The notes beneath the pieces are model-generated. The model saw only the letters and a list, made by a program, of their open reading frames with translations. It was not told where the DNA came from and did not search any database. 64,000 bases of DNA from Oehlia diaphana. Lineage: Eukaryota; Glomeromycota; Glomeromycetes; Glomerales; Glomeraceae. The stretch lies in contig QZLH01000461.1 of assembly GCA_003833135.1 (NCBI GenBank), positions 23,900-87,899 of the forward strand. The letters are read 5' to 3'. The position numbers and the translations under genes were made by a program. This document shows, one piece after another, positions 40,975-49,475 of the stretch (positions are counted from its first letter, which is position 1; each line of letters begins with the position of its first letter).

Positions 40975-41820
40975 GTGTTTAGAAGTAGATATAAAAAAGA
41001 CATTAAAATACCAAGACACCCTCCCTTAGAAGTTAAACATTTATTAATTATCATCATGCTACTCCTACTTAACTCTTCTTCTGGTCTTTTCTTGACCTTT
41101 TCTGTTCGTTATATTTCCTCTCGTAAGAGATTATTCAATTTGACTGATACAAACTGCAAGGCTTTAGTTGTCTATGGTTCAAACCTTTCATCCACAGTGG
41201 GCTTTTCAATTACAAAGAAAATCAGAATGAGCACAGCTCTCCCTTCTCACATTGAACAAATGATTACAGGCCTCTTACTGAGTGATGGTTATTTACGTTA
41301 TGGTAAAGGGTGCCAAAATGCTTCTTTTAAATTTGCACAATCAGTTAAGAATCTTCCTTATTTTGTTCAGGTTTTTAGTTTACTCTCCCATTACTGCTCT
41401 TCTATGCCTTACTTAGAATCTTGCTTGTCTAGAGGAAAATGCTACTACAACTTTCGTTTCGAAACAAGAGCCTATCCTGTTTTCACCTCTTTGATAAACA
41501 CTTGGTATCCTAACGGAATTAAGCTAGTACCCAATACTATCTATGATCTTCTTACCCCTTTAGCTTTAGCCCATTGGGCTCAAGGAGATGGTTCAAAACA
41601 AAGTACAGGGTTTGTGTTATGCACAGAAAGCTTCTCTTACTCTGACGTTTGTAAATTGGCCAACATCCTGTTCTTGCGTTATCAATTGAAATGCTCTATA
41701 ACCCATTCGTCTCTAGGTGGTCCTCGGATATACATTCATACTTGCTCTGCCGTACCTATCATAAATTCTCCAATGATTAATCAAGTCCCTATTCTAACTA
41801 GGACTAATAGTTCCTTATAA
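40975..41820 (+). CDS. orphan mORF-type LAGLIDADG endonuclease
   Basis: 281 codons, free-standing about 95 nt after the cox3 stop. It opens with MFRSRYKKDIKIPRHPPLEV and a hydrophobic stretch IIIMLLLLNSSSGLFLTF. The usual cassette layout follows: linker (SVRYISSRKRLFNLT), VVYGSNLSSTVGF, IEQMITGLLLSDGYLRYGKG (motif 1, about residue 105) and LALAHWAQGDGSKQSTG (motif 2, about 205). The C-terminal end IPIINSPMINQ differs from the usual PYxHPSMLYKL; an SIR-1-like CTCTGCCGTACCTAT at 41745 marks the break. Either a degraded cassette or a still-active nuclease with a replaced tail. Confidence 0.85.
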   Translation: MFRSRYKKDIKIPRHPPLEVKHLLIIIMLLLLNSSSGLFLTFSVRYISSRKRLFNLTDTNCKALVVYGSNLSSTVGFSITKKIRMSTALPSHIEQMITGLLLSDGYLRYGKGCQNASFKFAQSVKNLPYFVQVFSLLSHYCSSMPYLESCLSRGKCYYNFRFETRAYPVFTSLINTWYPNGIKLVPNTIYDLLTPLALAHWAQGDGSKQSTGFVLCTESFSYSDVCKLANILFLRYQLKCSITHSSLGGPRIYIHTCSAVPIINSPMINQVPILTRTNSSL

Positions 41821-41905
41821 CTGAATAAATTATTACAACAACAAAATTACACAAGTGTGTACAAAATAAAAAATTAATCCCCCCTCTATCTCTTTTCTTT
41901 TCTTG

Positions 41906-41932
41906 CTCTGCCGTACCTATGCCGCACAGAGG
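41906..41932 (+). repeat. SIR-1 copy, truncated
   Basis: CTCTGCCGTACCTATGCCGC...CAGAGG. Its left 19 bases recur at 41741-41759 inside the endonuclease. Confidence 0.75.
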
Positions 41933-42053
41933 CTTATTTGAAAACAAGTATAATGTGCCACATTTTTGAAGGTATAATTCCCTTATTTTTCCTTTTATCA
42001 CTGGTAATATTTCAACCAGGGAGGATCCGAGTCTCCATTATTTTAAAAGGTTA

Positions 42054-42087
42054 CCCTTGCAGGCGTACCTATGGCACACCCAGGGGG
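42054..42087 (+). repeat. SIR-1 copy, divergent
   Basis: CCCTTGCAGGCGTACCTATGG followed by CACACCCAGGGGG. Confidence 0.7.
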
Positions 42088-42312
42088 TAGATTAAAAGAT
42101 GGGTAGGATAACCAGGCCAGCCCTAATTTCTTCAGTAAAAATCACAAGATGCTATGTGCTTATTGATTCTAAAATCAGTACTCAATACTTATTAATTACT
42201 CAATGGATCTGAAAAGGCAGATGCCTCTGTCTAAGGACAGCCCCTACGCGTTTGCCCATCTTATTGTTAATTAACTTTTTCTTTCCTTTAAGCCGTCTAG
42301 GTCTTACAATCT

Positions 42313-44448
42313 TTAAAGATTCCCAAAGGGATTTTCCTCTCCTGATATTATCCTACCCCTTAATACTATAGGCTTAGTATTTGTCCAAACTCCATCTCTT
42401 ATTACTTTATATCGTTTAGTCAAATTAGGATTAATAGTGTACTTAAAGTTTGGTTTTACATCTATAGTTGAATCTTTTAGACTCCGTGTCCATTTAGTTA
42501 CTTGAAGATCTAAGGGTTTACCTTCCAATAATTGTAAGTATTGTTCCTTACTTAATTTACCGGAGTAACCTTTACATTTGGTAATTAATTTCCCATCTTC
42601 TAGTTCTAAGCAATAAATCTTAGGTGTAATAAAAAGACCCTCCTTAAATTTGTATTCTAACTTTAACTTTCCTAAAACAGTTGAACTTATTAACTCTTCT
42701 GGTAATGGACCGTTAAGTACCAGAGAATCCGTATCTGAGTAGTAAATATCTCTTCCCAGTTTTAGGGCTTCCAATTTGAAACCGTTAATAATCATACGAG
42801 AGTAAGCGGTAACGGCGGAAGCTATAGCCACATTGGTGTTATTTCCCATTTTAACTAAATGTTTTAAAAGAACCTCTTTACCTAAGTTTTCTAATATCCA
42901 TTCTTTATTTAAGATGGTAGTTACTAGGCTTAATTCTCCAAACTGAATCTGACTTTGTATAAGCCAACCATTAGTGATGCTATTGATTTGGGTTTGAGTC
43001 CAGATTGAAGTATTAGTTAAAGATGGATGCATTCCAAACCTTCCATACATTGAGTTCATTAATAATTTAGATATATTTCTTATAGTGGGTTGATTATTTA
43101 GTTGTGCTTCTATTTTCATTCTATTTAGTTGGGTGATTAGATCTTTGAAGCAGTTTTCTCCTCTCTCAAATTCAAAACCCAGACCAATTTCAAGTAGTTT
43201 ATAACCATTGGCTAAAGCAAAGCGAAGCTCTTCGGAGAAGAATAAACCTGAAAAAGTCCCTCCTGGACAGATTAATTTTCCTTGTAATTTGATAGGTAAT
43301 AATCCAATATATCCAGCATGAGTAGAAGGGGCAGGTGCTAGAACAGTTGCTTCTACAAATCCAAAGAAGTTTCCTTCTAAGAATTGCTCTACTGTTAAAT
43401 TAACTGACTTAGGGAGCCCGACAGGCATAGGTCTTATCATAGCTGTCGGATAAAGGCTATTTACATCATAGTAGTATCCCTCTCCAATGAGATGAGGTCG
43501 ATAAACGTCTACTATCCCTCCACAATAACTTTCCCTTAATTGTGCATCTAGGTTGTGAGATAAATCAAAGACTTTTAGATTGTCTTTTAAGAGTAGAGGC
43601 AGCTGAACAGTTCTCCATATTTTAAAAGCTGTTGACGGGGCTGATACTACAGATAGGGGGTCAATAGAAAACTTAGAAGTTATGGCTTCAAAGAATGCTA
43701 TCATGATTTGATATAAGGCTTTTACATCACCTAGAATATAAGTTCTTGAAACTTCAAGGAAAGACCAGTTATCTTTAAATTGTTCAGCCAGGATTTCGTA
43801 ATCAGCTTGGGATGTTCTTTTTGGCTCAAAGTATACATAAGGGGGTAAAGGCCCTTCATATTTTATTGTAGAAGGAAGATCATAAGCATAGAAGTAGTGT
43901 GGAAAGTGTTCTTTTTGAGTTTCTACCTTCCAATCCCTTGCAAGTTTACCTAAGGCACCAGGTAGTAGTCTAATAGAGTCTTTTATAGTCAATTGGGTCT
44001 TTCCCTTACTATTACTTATTGTAAGACACATTACCTCCCCATTGTTAACCATTGGCTCAAATTCATAACCGGGTAGGTTAAATAAGGAAGGCATAGATAA
44101 AATAGAATCATACCCGCCCCAATTATGGAAGTAACATATTTTGCCTCTATTATTTTGTATTAAGTCAACCCAGAATTGTTCTAGCATAGTATTGGTGTTG
44201 TATTCGTAATCACTTATATTAAAGATACTATGTCTTGAGCCATTATACCAGGCAGCCATATAAATAAGATTATTTCCTTTAGGATCAATTATAGCCTCTA
44301 GGTCAGCCGTTACTATTTTACTCTTAAAATCAATCTTATTGCTCTCCGGTGCTAATGCTTCAATTTCGGGTTTATCAGTTCTACTTTTCGGTTGTCGATT
44401 CTCATATCCAAAAGATACTATTTTATATCTCCATACCTGCACTACCAT
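42313..44448 (-). CDS. dpo: family B DNA polymerase, plasmid type
   Basis: Protein-primed B-type DNA polymerase as in linear mitochondrial plasmids. 711 codons from ATG 44448. Exonuclease motifs: VTADLEAI (about residue 46), CYFHNWGGYDSILSM (105-119) and YILGDVKALYQI. Polymerase motifs: YYYDVNSLYPTAMIRPMPVG (A, about 326), AKLLMNSMYGRFGMH (B, about 460), YYSDTDSLVLNGPLPEE (C, about 569) and TKCKGYSGKL. All catalytic Asp residues are present and no frame breaks are seen, so it could be active. It lacks the long N-terminal region (presumed terminal-protein part) seen in the copy at 49476, so it may be 5' truncated. It is antisense to the respiratory genes. Confidence 0.93.
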   Translation of the reverse strand: MVVQVWRYKIVSFGYENRQPKSRTDKPEIEALAPESNKIDFKSKIVTADLEAIIDPKGNNLIYMAAWYNGSRHSIFNISDYEYNTNTMLEQFWVDLIQNNRGKICYFHNWGGYDSILSMPSLFNLPGYEFEPMVNNGEVMCLTISNSKGKTQLTIKDSIRLLPGALGKLARDWKVETQKEHFPHYFYAYDLPSTIKYEGPLPPYVYFEPKRTSQADYEILAEQFKDNWSFLEVSRTYILGDVKALYQIMIAFFEAITSKFSIDPLSVVSAPSTAFKIWRTVQLPLLLKDNLKVFDLSHNLDAQLRESYCGGIVDVYRPHLIGEGYYYDVNSLYPTAMIRPMPVGLPKSVNLTVEQFLEGNFFGFVEATVLAPAPSTHAGYIGLLPIKLQGKLICPGGTFSGLFFSEELRFALANGYKLLEIGLGFEFERGENCFKDLITQLNRMKIEAQLNNQPTIRNISKLLMNSMYGRFGMHPSLTNTSIWTQTQINSITNGWLIQSQIQFGELSLVTTILNKEWILENLGKEVLLKHLVKMGNNTNVAIASAVTAYSRMIINGFKLEALKLGRDIYYSDTDSLVLNGPLPEELISSTVLGKLKLEYKFKEGLFITPKIYCLELEDGKLITKCKGYSGKLSKEQYLQLLEGKPLDLQVTKWTRSLKDSTIDVKPNFKYTINPNLTKRYKVIRDGVWTNTKPIVLRGRIISGEENPFGNL

Positions 44449-44576
44449 TAAACCTTGAAACCTTTAACTATCATTAAATCTGTTTAGACCAACACTAGTG
44501 CCTACGACACAATACAACTAATCTGCCATACTTATAAACAAATATTAGAAGTTAATACCTTACCTTAAGTTAAAGC

Positions 44577-45056
44577 ATGCTAAATCTTTACCTACTACTA
44601 CTTTTCAGTATGTCAAACAAGTTTCTTAGACTTGTTATTTCAATCCTTTTCCATCTTATTTTTAGCCTTATCCTTATATATTTCTCTATTGAGCAAGTGG
44701 AATGCCATTACTCTTATAATAACAGGATTTACGTGGTGGATTCTCTGGAGGATTCAGTGACTAATGACTTTGATAGCTGGTTAGTACATACTAATTGCCT
44801 TCTTGACCATTTAGGCTTAGCCCAATGGGCTGTTGATGCTTATACTAATAGTGGTATTCCTGTATACTCTCCTGAAATACAACACGAGCTCTATATTTCT
44901 CAATGTAATCTTCAATCTATCGAGTGGAGTATTCTTATAACTAGACATCCTGAGATGGTCACTCACGGCTGTAGCTGCTATACAGGGTATACTTTAGATT
45001 ACCCTCGTAATCCTTATGACACTCTTTCGGAGTTCCTCGGTACCTATTGCATATAA
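44577..45056 (+). CDS. hypothetical membrane-anchored protein
   Basis: 159 codons, unknown. Residues 1-42 are strongly hydrophobic (LLLLFSMSNKFLRLVISILF and IFSLILIYFSI), giving one or two membrane helices. The rest is polar with eight His/Cys-rich positions, including HGCSCYTGYTLDYP and a final Cys (GTYCI). It diverges from the dpo at 42313 across a 128-nt gap. Flanked on both sides by dpo copies, so it may be a second plasmid gene; this is inference. Start ATG 44577 is the first in frame. Confidence 0.5.
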   Translation: MLNLYLLLLFSMSNKFLRLVISILFHLIFSLILIYFSIEQVECHYSYNNRIYVVDSLEDSVTNDFDSWLVHTNCLLDHLGLAQWAVDAYTNSGIPVYSPEIQHELYISQCNLQSIEWSILITRHPEMVTHGCSCYTGYTLDYPRNPYDTLSEFLGTYCI

Positions 45057-45616
45057 TTGTTCTTTCTTTTGGTTCTAGCCTAATGGCTCAAATGAAAACA
45101 TTGTGTTTTTCTATTAATTCTTTTTAAAATGAGTTGGTTTGGTTTGTGGTAACTCCTCTTGTCCCCCTTATCTCTTTTTTCTTAAACTGATACGAAGCAT
45201 TTAAATTGACTATTACTTCTAAAAAAAACTCCCCCTTCTCTTAAATCTGAAATTGAATCTACTAAGGATAGTTTTAAGCTCTCATGTCCGTAACCGAATC
45301 AAGTTCTTACTTTGAATCTGCATAGTTTTCAACTGATACTCATTAATTTGTTTAGGACAAAAATACTTTAGCCAAACAGTGGAAATGAGCACTGCTAGGT
45401 TTGCCCGGACCCTTGAAGGCGTACCTGTGCCGCCCAAGGGTTTTCAGGAATTTTTTCCTTCTACGCATTCTTTTGTCTTTCTTGCATCTTAACTTTCTGA
45501 GTCTAGCTTCTACAAAAGCAAGCTGTCTTGACTTATTAAACACGGAGCTGGATTTTCCACCAGTCCAAATGGATGAGCCCCACGCATATTCTTGAATTAG
45601 GTAACATCAATTTTAA
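45057..45616. other. spacer between plasmid-type genes
   Basis: About 560 nt with a C-rich motif (AAAAACTCCCCC at 45226), SIR-1 at 45410 and small ORFs on both strands. The minus strand reads KSRQLAFVEARLRKLRCKK, basic and unrecognised. Confidence 0.45.
45410..45440 (+). repeat. SIR-1 copy
   Basis: CCCTTG/CAAGGG stem; core GTACCTGTGCC. Confidence 0.88.
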
Positions 45617-47164
45617 TTAAGTATTTAAGATTAAAGGCTTAGTATCCACCCATCTGCTTTGCTCAAAGACTTGCTGACGCTTATTAAAACTAAAGGTTAA
45701 GTCATAAGGTCGGTTTCTTTCAATCTTTACAAATGATTCCTTGAGGGAACGAGACCATTTGGTTACTTCTAAATGTTGAGTTCTACCTTCTAGGAGTTCT
45801 AAGTATTGCGCCCTACTTAGCTTTCCTGGAAACCCTTTACATTTAGTTACTTCCTTGCCTTCTGTTGTTTTTAAATAATAGACCTTGGGCATTACGAAGA
45901 TTCCTTCTTCAATGGTGTGTTCTAATTTCAACTTTCCTAAGGTTTCACTATCTAAATGCTCTTCTGGAAGTGGACCATCTAAGACTAGGGAGTCCGTATC
46001 AGAGTAGAAGATTTTTCTATTTAAAGATAATGCTAAAAGTTTAAATTGATTAATTATCATACGACTATGAGCGGTAACGGCTGCTGCAATAGCCACATTG
46101 GTATTATTTCCTAAATTGGTTAAGTGCTTAATTAGTCCTTCAACACCCTGATTTTCTAGAATCCAATTCTCATTTAGGAGAAGAGTTACCAGGCTTAACT
46201 CACCAATATTTATTGTATTTTGTACTACCCAAGCAGGTGTTATTTTATTCATCTCTTTAGTAGTATAGATTCCATGTAGAGTTAAAGTAGGATGCATTCC
46301 AAATCGACCGTACATAGAATTCATCAGTAATTTGGCTAGGTTTCTTATTGTGGCTTTACCTTCTTTTTGTGCTGTTACTTTCATCTCATTAAGTTGTTCT
46401 ATTAATTGTAGGAAAGTATTAACTCCTTTAATGAATTTATAGGCTTTTGTGATTCCTAGTAAGGTGTAGCCATTTGCTAAGGCAAATCTCAACTCTTCTG
46501 AAAAGAATAGACCACTAAATCTACCTCCTGGACAATTAGTTCTAAAGTCCAATAGAATATAAGTAAAGGTCAAATCCCATCAAATATGCCTCAAGGGTAA
46601 TCTCCAATAAATATTAGCCAAGGCTAAATCCCAACAAGGACTTAAAAAGAAACAAGCAAATAAAACCAAATAACAAATTCTTCCTTCATTTTTTTCAATT
46701 AAATCAGACCAAAAGGCTTTAAGAAAATTCCCCTGAGAAGAATAATGAATCACACTTAAAATAGAAGATTGGATACCATTATACCAGGCTGCCATATAAA
46801 CATAATTGGTTCCATCAGGAAGAATAAGGGCTTCTAAATCGGCTGTGCAAATTCCTCCTCCAAAGTTTATATTTTGATCTGCTGGATTAAGAATTGTAAT
46901 TTCAGGTAAACTAAGAGGTAATTCCTGAGGGGGGATTTTGGATGAAGGAGAAGAAACAGGAGAACCATTAGATGACGATGAATCATTACCATTAGAACCA
47001 GAGGCAGACCCTTTAGGGTCATTAGGAGAAGGGGTCATGGCTTGTATAAAAGCCTGTAAAGTGGTTTGAAGATTAGCTTGTCCTTGCGCTAGTTGAGATA
47101 ATTGAGAATTGGTTTGTGAAAGTCCCTGGGTCAATTTAGACATGGATGTTTCTAAACAATACAT
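45617..47164 (-). pseudogene. dpo: dpo pseudogene with central deletion
   Basis: Two ORFs in one orientation. Upstream (46580-47164, 194 codons): heptad-like SKLTQGLSQTNSQLSQLAQG, a Ser/Gly/Pro-rich stretch, then GICTADLEALILPDGTNYVY (exonuclease motif I) and KNEGRICYL. Downstream (45617-46573, 318 codons): CPGGRFSGLFFSEELRFALA, AKLLMNSMYGRFGMHPTL (motif B), YSDTDSLVLDGPLPEE (motif C) and CKGFPGKLSRAQYLELLEG. Between them exonuclease motifs II-III and polymerase motif A are missing. The sequence TCCAATAGAATATAAGTAAA at the break (46548) also occurs at 52501, the 5' break of another copy. Confidence 0.88.
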
Positions 47165-48551
47165 AATGGGCGACTGTATTTCCCTTCATCAGATTCTAAC
47201 TAGTTTCTTTAATACCTTAAATGAGGAGTTTCCTATCGACCCCTTACAAGTTCTTTCAGCACCTTCAGCTGCCTTCAAGATATGGCGAGCTCAACAACTA
47301 CCTTTACTCCACCAGGATAAATTAATAGTGCATGACTTTTCTCATACTCTATTTGATACTTATTTCCGTAATGGGTACAATGGAGGGATAGTTGATGTTT
47401 ATCGCCCTCATTTAACTGGCAAAGTAGGTTATTATTATGATGTTAACAGCCTTTATCCCACGGCTATGTGTCGTCCTATGCCAGTGGGAACACCTAGGTT
47501 ATTAGAGCCTAATCTATATTCTACATCTTTCTTTGGCTTCATAGATGCTACCGTACAATCTCCCAATAATGAATACATAGGGCTGCTTTCAATAAAGTAT
47601 GAGGGGAAACTTATATGTCCAGCAGGTATATTTAGAGGTTTATTCTTCTCAGAAGAGCTTAATTTTGCCCTAGAAAATGGTTATAGGATTATTAAGATTA
47701 ATACTTTATACTCTTTTCAAAAAGGAGAAAACTGCTTCTTAGATCTTATTGAGAAATTAAATGATATGAAGGTAACGGCCCAATTAAATAATCAACCCAC
47801 CATACGGAATGTTGCTAAATTATTAATGAATTCAATGTATGGACGATTTGGGATGCATACCAAACCAATGCAAACTTCATTAATTCCTGATCATCTACTT
47901 GAACAATATAGTAAGGTTTTCCAGATTCATTCTAATATTGATTTTAATCAATTTCTTTTAATTCATTACTCACTCTTACCATCTGAAGAATTAGGAAATA
48001 AACCTAACAGGAGACTAATTCGAAAGTTCCAAAATTCCCTCCCTTCAAGAACAAATGTGGCCATTGCCTCGGCTGTCACTGCCTATTCAAGGATGATTAT
48101 TAATCAACATAAATTGACTGCTATTAATACTGGGCTTAAACTTTATTACAGTGATACTGATAGTTTAGTAGTAGATGGAAAACTACCCGATCATCTATTG
48201 GATAATGCTAAACTAGGATTGCTAAAACTAGAGTATGAGATCAAGGAGGGAATATTTCCAATGCCAAAAGTCTATTTCCTAGAAACTATGGATGGCAAGA
48301 TAGTTACAAAATGTAAGGGATTTCCAGGCAAACTTGACCGCAGCGCATACTTATCTCTCTTACAAGGGAAAACAATAACTGGATTATCAGTAAACAAGTG
48401 GTATAGATCACTTCGAGATTCATCAGTTCAAATCAGAAGAGAATTACCTTACGAGATGAGATTTTCATTCAATAAAAGACAACAGGTATTTAACAATGAA
48501 CGATGGGAAGATACTAAACCATTACTATTTAAACCGACTATTCAGTCCTAA
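47150..48551 (+). pseudogene. dpo: dpo 3' part, inverted against the preceding copy
   Basis: An open frame (47109-48551) whose dpo similarity starts at VSKQYIMGDCISLHQI (exonuclease motif III). It continues through GYYYDVNSLYPTAMCRPMPV (motif A), KLLMNSMYGRFGMHTK (B), LYYSDTDSLVVDGKLP (C) and CKGFPGKLDRSAYLSL to WEDTKPLLF. The entire 5' half is missing. Between motifs B and C it differs most from the other copies (longer, MQTSLIPDHLLEQYSKVF), like the piece at 29068. It abuts the minus-strand 5' part of another copy head to head near 47150. Confidence 0.88.
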
Positions 48552-49331
48552 AAAAGCAGGGGGGGAGTATTTTCTTTTCAAAGAATTAAACCTGGTCAAA
48601 GTCCAAGAAAGAAGAGAAGGTGTAGCAGCAGGAGCCTGAGTAGGGATAGATTTTATTGCCTCGACTATTTGTCGAGTAGATTCAAGTTGTGTAGTTTTAA
48701 GCTCCGATAGTTGTGAGTTGAGGATTTCAAGTTTATCAGCTGTGGCACGAGGAGAAGAGCGTTTTTTAGGAGTATCTTTAGAAGATAAAGGGGAATAAGG
48801 AACAGCTAAAGGGTTAGTCCAATCTACAGCTGGAGCTTCCGATCTATCGTATACTTTAATTAGAGAAGAAACTACTGACTCTTCCTTCCGATCCTCAGGT
48901 ACTCCAGACTGTGTTTCGAAATTTTCAATGAATCCCTCGAGCATAGCTCGTAACTCAGTTAAGTCCGTTTCTTTTTCTACTAAAAAGCCACGGCCTACTG
49001 TACGAACGGGACCGGCTTGAAGCTGGGCTTCAATTATAAAATTGAAAAAGGGTTTAGGATGAGTACTACTATTAATGATGGTATTGATATATTGAAAGAG
49101 TAAATCCAGGAAGCTAGAAGCGTAAATAGGAATCATTGGAATACCATAGAAGGATTTAGCTGGGGGTAGGGGCTCCGTAGAAGGATCCCAGACTATACCC
49201 TTGAACGTATAGGGAATAAAGGAAGCAATACTTCGGGATAACGTCGCGAAGGCCGACAGAGGGAAAAATCGAGTCATATTAGAAAAAATCAAGATTCTGA
49301 AATTGAAAACATACCAGAGATAGGGGGACAT
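48525..49331 (-). pseudogene. dpo: dpo N-terminal region only
   Basis: 268 codons. Residues 113 onward (VGRGFLVEKETDLTELRAML, IENFETQSGVPEDRKEESVV, SSLIKVYDRSEAPAVDWTNP) match the 5' end of the copy at 49476-52388. The first ~110 residues have a hydrophobic start (FRILIFSNMTRFFPLSAFAT) and are the only example of this end in the window. The frame ends in unrelated sequence (NSRFK) before any exonuclease motif. It shows what the full 5' end may look like. Confidence 0.8.
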
Positions 49332-49475
49332 TTGAAAAAATTAAACACATTAAAGGGGACTTATTTGAAAATTAAGAAATTATATAAAATAGTTGTGTTG
49401 GGAGGTTTTTGAAGTCGTTAATTCTTGAAACAAGTATACTGGGGGCATTTTTTTTAAGAACAAACGTTCGTTGTA

